From contig NZ_AP012544.1 of NCBI RefSeq assembly GCF_000829055.1, forward strand, positions 2,604,001 to 2,668,000: DNA of 64,000 nt, written 5' to 3'. The position numbers and the translations under genes are program-made. This DNA comes from Lacticaseibacillus casei DSM 20011 = JCM 1134 = ATCC 393. Lineage in GTDB: Bacteria; Bacillota; Bacilli; Lactobacillales; Lactobacillaceae. Shown here one piece after another: positions 1 to 7,224 of the stretch (positions are counted from its first letter, which is position 1; each line of letters begins with the position of its first letter). Below the pieces are notes generated by a model. The model worked only from the letters and a program-made list of their open reading frames with translations, was not told where the DNA came from and did not search any database.

Positions 1-400
1 CATCAGGATGCAGGCGATCCGGTAAAAACGGGATGTTGGCGTATGGCCGATCCGCCACCAACAAGCGCTTGCCTTCTGCCACCATGACCTTAAACGCAAA
101 CTCTTGCTTCAACTGGCGCAAAGACAAGGCAACCGGAATCGGAATTGTGACTTCCTTTTCATACTGCCAGTGGCGGTGCGGCATGTGAATCAAGGCACCG
201 TTAAAATTGATCATCGGCCTTTGCAGCTTCAAAGCATCATAAAATTGTTCGGAAATCGCATCCGGGCGGCCAGTGGCAATGACCACCAAATGACCTGCTG
301 CCTGCGCCGCCTGCAAAACAGCGATCGTGCCAGCGCTCAACTGGCCATCAGCGTTCAAGGTCGTACCATCCAAATCCAGTGCGATAAGATAACGATTCAT
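1..400 (-). CDS. Cof-type HAD-IIB phosphatase (3' part outside window)
   Basis: The reverse strand is open from an ATG at 398-400 to the window edge. The N-terminus carries HAD motif I (DLDGTT, residues 9-14) and motif II (ATGRP), followed by an NFNGA stretch typical of Cof/YidA-type sugar-phosphate phosphatases. These cytosolic enzymes use the first motif I aspartate to dephosphorylate small phosphorylated metabolites. The substrate cannot be told. About 133 residues are visible of an expected 265-280, so the C-terminal catalytic motifs lie outside. The gene is divergent from rnhA. Confidence 0.88.
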   Translation of the reverse strand, partial: MNRYLIALDLDGTTLNADGQLSAGTIAVLQAAQAAGHLVVIATGRPDAISEQFYDALKLQRPMINFNGALIHMPHRHWQYEKEVTIPIPVALSLRQLKQEFAFKVMVAEGKRLLVADRPYANIPFLPDRLHPD

Positions 401-495
401 GCAGCAGCCTCTTTTCAATCTTTTTTCGAAAATGATCAAGGATAGCCATCTGCAACCCGTTCCCCTACAATAGGTAGTTAGAAAGCGAGGACAAG

Positions 496-978
496 ATGGC
501 TGAATCAATTGTACTTTATACAGACGGCGGCAATCGCAACACCGGCAATCACGCAGGTGGCTCAGTCCGTCCCACCGATAAAAGCGCGTGGGCGGCGTTA
601 CTGATCTATGGGAAGCATGAGAAAATGCTCTCTGAAGGCGATTACGGCCGAACCAATAATTATATGGAAATTATGGCGGTGATTCAAGGATTAAAAGCGA
701 TCAAGCGCACCGATATTCCGGTCGACGTTTACTCCGATTCCGCATACGTGATCAACACCATGCAACAGCGCTGGTGGGTCAAGTGGCAGCAAAACGGCTG
801 GCGCAATCACGGCAAGCCGGTTAAAAACGCGGAGCTATGGCAGGCACTGCTGCATCAAATCAATCGCTTCGATCACGTGACATTTCATAAAGTGAAGGGC
901 CATGCGACCAATCATAACAACAATCGCGTTGATGAGGCATTAAACCAAACCATGGATCGGCTCGATGATCGCTCCTGA
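496..978 (+). CDS. rnhA: Ribonuclease HI
   Basis: A 160-residue protein with the complete RNase HI active site: D10 in YTDGG, E58 in NYMEIMAV, D81 in YSDSAYV and D146 in NRVDEAL, with the catalytic-loop histidine at H136 in VKGHATN. It would cleave the RNA strand of RNA:DNA hybrids (Okazaki primers, R-loops) in the cytosol with Mg2+. Length matches bacterial RNase HI (about 155). It sits alone between divergent HAD and convergent LysR genes, with a GAGGA-type ribosome site just upstream of the ATG. Confidence 0.93.
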   Translation: MAESIVLYTDGGNRNTGNHAGGSVRPTDKSAWAALLIYGKHEKMLSEGDYGRTNNYMEIMAVIQGLKAIKRTDIPVDVYSDSAYVINTMQQRWWVKWQQNGWRNHGKPVKNAELWQALLHQINRFDHVTFHKVKGHATNHNNNRVDEALNQTMDRLDDRS

Positions 979-983
979 CTATT

Positions 984-1889
984 TTACCCTTGATGGCCTA
1001 AAAAAGCTTCTCCATAGGTCTCCGCTAAGAATCCGTTAATCACCTGCTGCATCTTTTGGACAGAAGGTGATTTTTTAATGGTCGGATTAATCACCAAACA
1101 TAACGTCCGGGAAAATGGTTCAGAAAACGGATAAACATTAACATCCCCCACCAACTTCTGCAAGGCCAGTTTGGGTAAAATGCCAAGCCCCAAGCCCGAC
1201 TCAACCATTGATAAAATACTTTGGTCATCAATTGAGTAGTTGATGGTGTTTGTCGACACATGATAACGGTCCAAAGCGCGCTTGGTATCGCGGTCGTAGT
1301 CGATTTGTTGAAGAATAAAGTTCCGCTTTTCGACATCCGCCTGCGTCACTGTTTTACCATTCTTGGGTTTGAAGCTTTTCGGCGTGATACAGTAAATCGG
1401 ATCTTTCAACAACGGCTCCACGACCACCCCCGGGCCAACCGGCAGTGATGAAAATCCCAGATCAGCCGTCCCCAATCGAACGGCATCCACAATGCGATTG
1501 AAGGTCCCTTGAACCACGCTGATTTCAATGTGCGGATACCGCTTTTTAAACCGCTGAATAATCGTGGGCAGCCAATTCGTGGACACCGACGAAAACGCGC
1601 CGATGCGAATGCGCCCGGTATTGACGCCATTGATGTTATCGGCAACCTGTGACAGTTGCTCCTCAAGATTTTGAATACTTTGAATAATCGGCAACACCTG
1701 CGCACCGTCTTCGGTTAGGGTCACGCCGGTGCGATTGCGAATCAGCAGCGGAAAGCCTAGCTCGCTTTCCAGTTGGCTGATGCTGTGGCTGACCGCACTC
1801 GGTGTGACATTTAATTCCGCCGCCGCTTGCGCCAGTGTGCCGCGTTCAACGACCTTGCTAAAAACCTCATACGAAAAATTACCCGTGAT
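984..1889 (-). CDS. LysR-family transcriptional regulator with non-standard (ATC) or lost start codon
   Basis: The C-terminal LysR substrate-binding fold is clear (RIRIGAFSSVSTNW; SGLGLGILPKLAL). The winged HTH is encoded upstream in the same frame (LAQAAAELNVTPSAVSHSISQLE). No ATG, GTG or TTG exists in that frame before the HTH. The frame begins after a TGA, and the best start by alignment to LysR N-termini (xTGNFSYEVFSKVVERGT) is ATC at 1887-1889, about 10 nt behind an AAAGGG ribosome site. From there the product is 301 residues, the usual LysR length. A start at the in-frame GTG at 1722-1724 would remove the HTH. Either an ATG-to-ATC mutation has silenced the gene or ATC is used. It is divergent from the aminotransferase, its possible target. 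Confidence 0.8.
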   Translation of the reverse strand: MTGNFSYEVFSKVVERGTLAQAAAELNVTPSAVSHSISQLESELGFPLLIRNRTGVTLTEDGAQVLPIIQSIQNLEEQLSQVADNINGVNTGRIRIGAFSSVSTNWLPTIIQRFKKRYPHIEISVVQGTFNRIVDAVRLGTADLGFSSLPVGPGVVVEPLLKDPIYCITPKSFKPKNGKTVTQADVEKRNFILQQIDYDRDTKRALDRYHVSTNTINYSIDDQSILSMVESGLGLGILPKLALQKLVGDVNVYPFSEPFSRTLCLVINPTIKKSPSVQKMQQVINGFLAETYGEAFLGHQG

Positions 1890-2152
1890 ATTTTTTCTTC
1901 CCTTTCACCGCGAAGCTGAAGTGACAGCGCTTGTCACTTCAGCAAGACAAATCCCGTCACATCAATCGCCAAGCGTGTTCGTTCTTTTTAGCATGAACAA
2001 TATTCAACTTAACCTGAAATAGTTGAGCTTTACTCAATCATACGAGCCGTTTTACACTAGTGTCAATAAGAAAGCGTTGATCGGATTTTTGAACCAGCGC
2101 GACGAAGGTATCGCGCCGCTTCTTGCATCGATACCAAAGGGGGATTTTCATC

Positions 2153-3358
2153 ATGAAATTCGCAAAACGTACACAAAAAACCGGTAAATCAGGCTTAGAG
2201 GATCTGTTCGCGGCTTCCGGCCCGAATGTGATTTCCTTTGCCGGCGGTTATCCGGATCGCAGCCTGTTCCCGACTCAGCAGCTCAACCGCGCTTTTAAGC
2301 ACAGTTTTACCAGCGGCGATACCGAATTGCTGCAATACGCCAGCACTCAAGGCTACCTGCCATTACAGGAAAAGATTGCGGCGCGGCTGCGAGCCACCGG
2401 TATGCGGACACGTGCTGCCGATATCATGATGACGCAAGGTGCCCAGCAAGGCATCGATCTGGTCGCGCGGTTAATGCTTGATCCTGGCGACGGTCTGGTG
2501 GTTGAAGCGCCAACCTACTTAGGCGCCTTGGCTGCGTTTAATGCTTATCAGCCAACTTATTACGAAGTGCCGATGCAGGACGATGGCATTGACATCAACG
2601 CTTTGCAACGAGTCTTGATGAGCCGTTCCGTCAAGTTCATCTACACGGTACCGGATTTTCAAAATCCAACCGGCATCGTGATGTCGCTTGCCAAGCGGAA
2701 GGCCATGATTCGCCTTGCCAATCAATACGACGTAATGATCCTCGAAGACAATCCTTACCGTGATCTTCGCTATGATGGCAAGCCACTGCCTACCATCAAA
2801 TCAATGGATACAGAAGGCCGCGTCATCTATCTCGGCAGCTTCAGCAAGATCCTCTCACCTAGCTTGCGAATGGGCTGGTTAGTTGCTGCACCGGAACTTT
2901 TGAAAGAGCTGATCGCATTAAAAGGCGGCAGCGACCTGGAATCCAGCAACCTGACCATGCACGGCATCAATGATTACATGGAAGAAAACGATCTGGATGC
3001 GCACATCAAGCAGATTCAGGATCGCTACCGGGAGAAGAAGGATGCGATGGTCGCCGCCATGACCCGCTACATGCCGGCTGAAGCCCACTTCAACAATCCT
3101 GACGGTGGCTTCTTCCTATGGCTCACCATGCCGGCTGGTTTTGACATGGGTGCCTTCATGAAGCAGCATCTATTGCCGGAAAACAACATCTCCTATGTGC
3201 CATCGGCCAATCTATATGCGACCTCCGCGCAAGTCAACGGCGCCCGGCTCAACTTCACCGGCCCGACCTTAGATCAAATTGACACCGGTATCAAGGCATT
3301 AGGCGATGCTTTGAAAATGGCATTGCACCAGCCTACTTTGGTTGCCGAGCGGGCTTAG
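2153..3358 (+). CDS. PLP-dependent fold-type I aminotransferase (2-aminoadipate/aromatic type)
   Basis: A 401-residue class I/II aminotransferase. The PLP-binding lysine is K232 in GSFSKILSPSLRMGW; N171 (QNPTG), D199/Y202 (EDNPY) and R239 complete the cofactor pocket. The N-terminal ISFAGGYPD and TQGAQQGIDL segments are typical of the LysN/KAT-like subgroup that transaminates 2-aminoadipate, aromatic or branched-chain amino acids; the exact substrate is open. The start was set at 2153 because AAAGGGGG lies 8-10 nt upstream. In lactobacilli such enzymes begin amino-acid catabolism to flavour compounds. The divergent LysR gene may control it. Confidence 0.87.
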   Translation: MKFAKRTQKTGKSGLEDLFAASGPNVISFAGGYPDRSLFPTQQLNRAFKHSFTSGDTELLQYASTQGYLPLQEKIAARLRATGMRTRAADIMMTQGAQQGIDLVARLMLDPGDGLVVEAPTYLGALAAFNAYQPTYYEVPMQDDGIDINALQRVLMSRSVKFIYTVPDFQNPTGIVMSLAKRKAMIRLANQYDVMILEDNPYRDLRYDGKPLPTIKSMDTEGRVIYLGSFSKILSPSLRMGWLVAAPELLKELIALKGGSDLESSNLTMHGINDYMEENDLDAHIKQIQDRYREKKDAMVAAMTRYMPAEAHFNNPDGGFFLWLTMPAGFDMGAFMKQHLLPENNISYVPSANLYATSAQVNGARLNFTGPTLDQIDTGIKALGDALKMALHQPTLVAERA

Positions 3359-3414
3359 TTCCCTGACGAATCGTGTTGCTTAGGCGGTAAACTTTACAAA
3401 ATGACAAAGTAACC

Positions 3415-3446
3415 ATCACATTTTCGTCATACTTTGCCAGTAGTAT
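3415..3446 (+). promoter_or_regulatory. Promoter of sRNA copy 1
   Basis: ATCACA (3415-3420), five bases, then GTCATA (3426-3431) form an 11-bp-spaced direct repeat upstream of a TAGTAT -10-like box at 3441-3446. The segment aligns without gaps to the promoter of copy 2 (6749-6780). The repeat spacing is typical of OmpR-type response-regulator sites, so a two-component system may control it (inference). Confidence 0.5.
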
Positions 3447-3455
3447 TGGCACCAT

Positions 3456-3590
3456 AGAAATGAGCCACCCACTCATTCCTAAACCCCAACCTAATTTTCA
3501 TTTTTCTCCTCCAAAGAAAAAGATGATTGGCCCCCATCCGATCATCACCCCAAAAAAGGCTCGCTGCGTTTTGGCAGCGAGCCTTTTGTT
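3456..3590 (+). ncRNA. C-rich small RNA, copy 1 (csRNA-like, unnamed)
   Basis: About 135 nt and probably untranslated. A 5' hairpin pairs AATGAG (3459-3464) with CTCATT (3472-3477) around a C-rich loop. An unpaired stretch follows with ACCCCAACC and the anti-Shine-Dalgarno CTCCTCC (3506-3512). A second 9-bp hairpin (3522-3530 with 3538-3546) exposes CCCCCAT, and a terminator ends the gene. Copy 2 at 6790-6926 keeps the same order, loops and CTCCTCC while the second stem changes on both sides. This resembles streptococcal csRNAs, which block ribosome sites of target mRNAs. That function is inference. Confidence 0.68.
3556..3590. terminator. Bidirectional rho-independent terminator between sRNA 1 and recA
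   Basis: A perfect 10-bp stem, GGCTCGCTGC (3558-3567) with GCAGCGAGCC (3574-3583), and loop GTTTTG. TTTTGTT follows on the plus strand and TTTTTT on the minus strand. It ends the sRNA on one strand and recA on the other. Confidence 0.85.
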
Positions 3591-3628
3591 GTGGACCGAT
3601 AACTTTTCGAAAATAATCAACGTGATGC

Positions 3629-4822
3629 TTAAACTAACCGATCAACGCCAAAGCTTGATGGATCATCTTTCTTGTCATCCTGCTTTTCATCGGCCTCAGC
3701 TGGCTTTTCAGTCTTGGCTTCGTCAGTTGACTTGACGTCTTTTTTAGCATCCTTCTTGTCGTCGTCCGTTTCTTCAGGCTTCTTAGGTGCGGCCTGTTCA
3801 CGGATTTTGGCTTCGATTTCCTTAGAAATTTCCGGATGTTCATCCAGATAATGGGAGGCGTTCACAAGTCCTTGGCCTAAACGCTCTTTGCCGTAGTTAT
3901 ACCAGGATCCTGACTTGGTGATGACATCAAACTTACTGTCTTTTTCCGTCACTAAGTTGATCATGTCGGTGTTGTGCTCAATCCCATGGCCAAATGACAT
4001 CGTGGTTTCAACCGTCTTAAATGGTGGTGCCACCTTGTTTTTGGTAACCTTCAGCTTGCTGGCAAAACCGATCACATCTTTGCCATCTTTGACTTGCTGG
4101 CCTTTTTTAACCTCAATACGAACCGAGGCATAGAACTTCAAAGCGCGTCCACCCGGTGTGACTTCCGGATTGCCAAACATCACGCCGACTTTTTCCCGCA
4201 ACTGATTGATAAAGATGACCAATGTATTGGTATTGTTAATCGACCCGGCCATTTTACGCAGTGCTTGCGACATTAACCGCGCTTGTAAGCCGACATGACT
4301 GTCACCAATGGCGCCTTCGATTTCAGCCTTGGGAACCAAAGCGGCAACTGAATCAATCACGACAATTTCCACGGCGGCAGATTCGATCAGCATTTCGGCA
4401 ATTTCCAATCCCTGTTCGCCCGAGTTTGGCTGGGATAACAGAAGGTCGTCAATGTTAACCCCCAATTCAGCCGCATACTTTGGATCCATCGCGTTTTCGG
4501 CATCAATATAAGCTGCCTTGCCGCCGGACTTTTGCAACTCTGCGATCGTCTGCAGTGCAATCGTGGTTTTCCCGGTACTTTCAGGACCATAGATTTCCAC
4601 AATCCGGCCGCGTGGCAACCCGCCGACACCAAGCGCCAGGTCCAGTGAAAGAATGCCGGTCGAAACAACATCAACCTTCAGTTCCGGCCGATCACCCATT
4701 TTCATCACGGCGCCTTCACCAAACGCCTTCTTGATTTTCTGCAGCGCCTTTTCTAATTCGGTTTCGCGATCTGTGGTATCAGATTTTGTATTTGCATTCT
4801 TTGTGGTCGTTTTCTTCGCCAT
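3629..4822 (-). CDS. recA: Recombinase RecA
   Basis: A 397-residue RecA with Walker [10 protein letters not shown] (79-87), the Walker B/MAW region ([17 protein letters not shown]) and the L1/L2 DNA-binding loop region around [21 protein letters not shown]. The C-terminal tail is acidic and lysine-rich (many DDKKD, AKTE), as in other lactobacilli. It polymerises on single-stranded DNA for strand exchange and triggers LexA self-cleavage. The start at 4820-4822 is chosen for the AAGGAG 8-9 nt upstream; an upstream in-frame extension lacks this. A LexA-box-like site lies about 55-70 bp upstream. Confidence 0.97.
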   Translation of the reverse strand: MAKKTTTKNANTKSDTTDRETELEKALQKIKKAFGEGAVMKMGDRPELKVDVVSTGILSLDLALGVGGLPRGRIVEIYGPESTGKTTIALQTIAELQKSGGKAAYIDAENAMDPKYAAELGVNIDDLLLSQPNSGEQGLEIAEMLIESAAVEIVVIDSVAALVPKAEIEGAIGDSHVGLQARLMSQALRKMAGSINNTNTLVIFINQLREKVGVMFGNPEVTPGGRALKFYASVRIEVKKGQQVKDGKDVIGFASKLKVTKNKVAPPFKTVETTMSFGHGIEHNTDMINLVTEKDSKFDVITKSGSWYNYGKERLGQGLVNASHYLDEHPEISKEIEAKIREQAAPKKPEETDDDKKDAKKDVKSTDEAKTEKPAEADEKQDDKKDDPSSFGVDRLV

Positions 4823-4876
4823 ACTTGTCTCCTTAATTACGCGTCTATAACGCTTAAAATACACTAGTTACATTAT

Positions 4877-4890
4877 CGAACATGCGTTTG
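4877..4890 (-). promoter_or_regulatory. LexA (DinR) SOS box upstream of recA
   Basis: CGAACATGCGTTTG matches the Gram-positive SOS box CGAAC-N4-GTTCG with one mismatch (T for C near the end). Its place 55-68 bp upstream of the recA start fits repression by LexA and induction on DNA damage. Confidence 0.75.
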
Positions 4891-5008
4891 TTTTTTGCAA
4901 GCTTTTCGTTCAACAAAACGGATTTTTCTGCGTGCCAAATTGGTTTCCCTTCTATTTTACCTGAAGCAACCGGGCGATTGGGAAAAATCTGCTGTTATTG
5001 ATGGGCTG

Positions 5009-5231
5009 AAAAGCGTTTGCTGGGGCAGGAGTCTGCGTGTAAGGGCCTCAAGACACAAATGGCCAAAGCCTGGCCATTTGAGTTTAGCGGCCACGAGTTC
5101 TCTGCTGCGTCTCGGAAACGCGCTCACCGGCGCAGAAACCTGCGTGTAAGGACCTTGGGCGCAATGGCAAAAACCGCCATCACGCCCAAGGCCACTTACA
5201 CTCCGGTTTCTGAACGCGCCAGTTCGCGCTC
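5009..5231. repeat. Palindromic intergenic repeat family A, one full copy with a diverged neighbour
   Basis: Roughly 5117-5231 is one copy of a palindrome also found at 6931-7050 and 35110-35226. Conserved blocks are the TGCGTGTAAGG(A)CC edge, an internal stem (CTTGGGCG..ATGGC / GCCAT..CGCCCAAG), a GGCCACTTACACTC edge, and outer GGCGCAGAAACC / GGTTTCTGAACGCGCC arms. A diverged second unit occupies about 5009-5116 (GTCTGCGTGTAAGGGCCTC; ATGGCC...GGCCAT). Orientation is opposite to the other copies. No coding capacity is evident. Confidence 0.72.
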
Positions 5232-5297
5232 TGTTGAAAACATGCTATGATGGTTCGGTCAGTGATGGCAATCATACACACAAGGTGGAGAAAAATA

Positions 5298-5996
5298 ATG
5301 ATGTTCATGGGTTCCTTTGTCAACGGCTTAACCATTATCGGCGGCGGTCTGCTTGGGCTGGTTTTGCACAATATTAGCGACAACGCCAAGGACACGATTA
5401 CCAAAAGTCTGGGACTTGGCACGTTTGCGCTAGGCATTCAGATGGCGTTGCAGACCAAGAGCTTCATTGTCATCATCATTAGCCTGTTTCTTGGTGGCCT
5501 GCTGGGTGAGTGGCTGCATATTGAAGACGGCATGAATCATCTTGGTCTCAAGTTGCAGGAGCGCTTTGCAAAAGGCAACAGTCACTTTGCAGAAGGTTTC
5601 GTCACTGCTACTTTAATCGCCGTCATCGGTGCCATGAGTATTCTCGGTGCGATTCAGGCCGGCGTGTCCGGTGATAACGCAACACTTTACACAAAAGCGG
5701 TCATGGACGGTTTCATGGCCATCATGATGACCGCTTCACTTGGCATCGGCGTTATGTTTTCCGCTATCCCCGTGGTCTTGTATCAAGGTACGATCACGCT
5801 GTTAGCCAGTTTCTTAGTCCAGTTCATCCCCAAAACCTTGTTGGCGACGTCCTTGCGCGAAATCGGCGCAATTGGCGGTTTGATGATTCTAGGAATTGGT
5901 TTGAACCTCATGGACATCACCAAGATTCGAATCTCCAATCTTTTACCGGGATTACTCGTTCTCCTGGCGATTCTAACAGGTCAGTATTTTTTATAA
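5298..5996 (+). CDS. DUF554 family integral membrane protein
   Basis: A 232-residue hydrophobic protein with about 6-7 predicted membrane segments. It shows the DUF554 signature: an N-terminal GSFVNGLTIIGGGLLGL, then LGLGTFALGIQMAL and a glycine-rich IAVIGAMSILGAIQAG. The family (YdfK/YqgA-like) has no settled function; a transport role is assumed. The start is ATG 5298 (or the adjacent 5301), with GGTGGAG 8 nt upstream. It is monocistronic, with a terminator at 6008-6038. Confidence 0.85.
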   Translation: MMFMGSFVNGLTIIGGGLLGLVLHNISDNAKDTITKSLGLGTFALGIQMALQTKSFIVIIISLFLGGLLGEWLHIEDGMNHLGLKLQERFAKGNSHFAEGFVTATLIAVIGAMSILGAIQAGVSGDNATLYTKAVMDGFMAIMMTASLGIGVMFSAIPVVLYQGTITLLASFLVQFIPKTLLATSLREIGAIGGLMILGIGLNLMDITKIRISNLLPGLLVLLAILTGQYFL

Positions 5997-6007
5997 ATTA
6001 GGTATCT

Positions 6008-6038
6008 AAAAAGCAGGCCGCGCCTTGACCTGCTTTTT
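6008..6038 (+). terminator. Terminator after the DUF554 gene
   Basis: AAAAAGCAGG pairs with CCTGCTTTTT around a short GC-rich loop and is followed by T residues. It can work on both strands, but the reverse-strand gene ends upstream of it. Confidence 0.75.
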
Positions 6039-6075
6039 AATAGTCTGTTACCTATTACTATTTTTGCGGCTCCGA

Positions 6076-6549
6076 TCAGAAATTAGGAATCAATCCTTGC
6101 CGGCCGCTTTGAAAACGCCGATAAACCACTTTACAATGCCAATCACGGATTTTGGTCAAAATGCGCGAATTCGCATCGTGATACCAATAGCGCAGATCGT
6201 CTTTAATGTACAAACGATTCAACCATGCATGATCATGCCGCAAGAATGTGAAGCTCTCAAGTAAATCCTGCTCGCGCCAGACATCTGGCAACAGAAACTG
6301 GCTTCGCGTAAAGCGTTTTAACTGCCTTCCCGAATAATAAACCCGTTCAATCCGGCCGATGAAAAATGCGGTATGCCCTTTACCGACGTATGGCGCCATT
6401 GGTGCGACAATCAGTCCACCGCGCAGCCGCTCAAACCAGTCAGTTTGCGGACTTACCTTAATTGCATGCGTAACATCTTTGGGTAACCGGAAGTCCAAAA
6501 CCAACCCATCCGGACGGCGAACCCGTACAACGATATGTTGCTTCTTCAT
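6076..6549 (-). CDS. Hypothetical protein, 157 aa
   Basis: Not recognised. The basic protein has no signal peptide or membrane segment. It begins with a beta-rich KKQHIVVRVRRPDGLVLDFRLP segment and has many aromatic and charged residues near the C-terminus (YIKDDLRYWYHDANSRILTKIRDWHCKVVYRRF). A GGTGG ribosome site precedes the ATG. It stands alone, convergent with the DUF554 gene. A cytosolic protein is likely; no function is proposed. Confidence 0.6.
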   Translation of the reverse strand: MKKQHIVVRVRRPDGLVLDFRLPKDVTHAIKVSPQTDWFERLRGGLIVAPMAPYVGKGHTAFFIGRIERVYYSGRQLKRFTRSQFLLPDVWREQDLLESFTFLRHDHAWLNRLYIKDDLRYWYHDANSRILTKIRDWHCKVVYRRFQSGRQGLIPNF

Positions 6550-6748
6550 GTTACCACCCCACTTACCTTGGCCCCTAAGGCGACTTGTACTGCTGAAAAA
6601 AGTTTAACACGAAATGTTCGGATTTGCATAAAGAACGTTTGTTTCGTTAATTAACCCTCCGCCAAACTAACCAACCTCGGCGACGCAAGCGGTGAATTCA
6701 AATGTGAACACAATCACCACAAAGATATAATAGAATATTGCATTTGCC

Positions 6749-6780
6749 TTCACATTTCATTCACACCCTGTCTGTAGTAT
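6749..6780 (+). promoter_or_regulatory. Promoter of sRNA copy 2 with response-regulator-like direct repeat
   Basis: TTCACA (6749-6754), TTTCA, TTCACA (6760-6765) is a perfect hexamer direct repeat with 11-bp period, followed by TAGTAT at 6775-6780. It resembles PhoP/CiaR-style half-sites. The corresponding positions of copy 1 are WTCACA and KTCAYA. Confidence 0.55.
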
Positions 6781-6789
6781 AAGAAACAT

Positions 6790-6926
6790 AGAAATGAGCT
6801 ACCCACTCATTCCTAAAACCCCAACCCAACTTTTTCATTTTTACTCCTCCAAAGTAGAAATCGTCGATCGTCCCCCAAACGATCAGACACCCCCAGCAGG
6901 CCGCCCACCCAGCGGTCTGCTTTTTT
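6790..6926 (+). ncRNA. C-rich small RNA, copy 2 (csRNA-like, unnamed)
   Basis: A paralogue of 3456-3590. The same 5' hairpin occurs (AATGAG 6793-6798 with CTCATT 6806-6811, loop CTACCCA), then ACCCCAACCC, CTCCTCC at 6844-6850, and a second hairpin GATCGT (6866-6871) with ACGATC (6879-6884) exposing CCCCCA. The terminator GCAGGCCGC / GCGGTCTGC (6896-6920) has a CCACCCA loop and six Ts. Every loop is C-rich, so up to five regions could pair with G-rich ribosome sites. The stem changes relative to copy 1 preserve pairing, which supports an RNA product from this strand. Confidence 0.7.
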
Positions 6927-6930
6927 GGTG

Positions 6931-7050
6931 TGAGCGTGAGCTGGCGCGGTTAGAAGCCGGAGTGTAAGTGGCCTCGAAACCAAATGGCTGGGTTTTGGCC
7001 ATTTGGTTTCGAGGTCCTTACATGTAGGCTTCTGCGCCAGCGAACGCGTT
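6931..7050. repeat. Palindromic intergenic repeat family A, full copy
   Basis: About 120 bp able to fold into one long hairpin. The outer arms are GCTGGCGC...AGAAGCC / GGCTTCTGCGCCAGC. The inner arms are TGTAAG..GCCTCGAAACC.. / ..GGTTTCGAGG.CCTTACA around a TGGGTTTTGG centre. It begins GAGCGTGA and ends GCGAACGCG like the copy at 35110-35226. It lies directly after the terminator of sRNA 2. Confidence 0.78.
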
Positions 7051-7165
7051 ATAGAAAGCGGAAATAAATTGGCTCTTTGCCTCCAATAGAACGATCTTCA
7101 GCCAAGGCTGGCGAACGCGTTATAGAACACGAAAGCCCTCCCCTCACATTTGCCTCAAATAGAAC
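7038..7165. repeat. Imperfect tandem repeat next to the family A copy
   Basis: Two units share GGCGAACGCGTTATAGAA or CAGCGAACGCGTTATAGAA at their start and TTTGCCTCCAATAGAAC or TTTGCCTCAAATAGAAC at their end (about 7038-7092 and 7103-7164). No gene is seen here. Confidence 0.5.
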
Positions 7166-7177
7166 ATCCTCTAACGC

Positions 7178-7203
7178 AAAAAAAGCCCCCACACCGGGAG
7201 ACT
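7178..7203 (-). terminator. Probable terminator of the fru operon
   Basis: On the minus strand AGTCTCCC pairs imperfectly with GGGGGCT around GGTGT and is followed by seven Ts, 22 nt after the fruA stop codon. Confidence 0.55.
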
Positions 7204-7224
7204 TCTCACGCCTACAAACATACC

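Noticed and set aside
1722..1724. GTG at 1722-1724 as start of the LysR gene
   Set aside because: It would remove the whole helix-turn-helix, which is encoded in frame upstream with good conservation.
3370..3510. Minus-strand small peptide gene as the main product of the sRNA loci
   Set aside because: Plus-strand promoter, hairpins with compensatory changes and terminators explain the conservation better, and a terminator separates copy 1 from recA transcription. It is kept only as a low-interest finding.
6627..6645. A second LexA box near AGAACGTTTGTTTC
   Set aside because: Three mismatches to CGAAC-N4-GTTCG, and no SOS-related gene follows.
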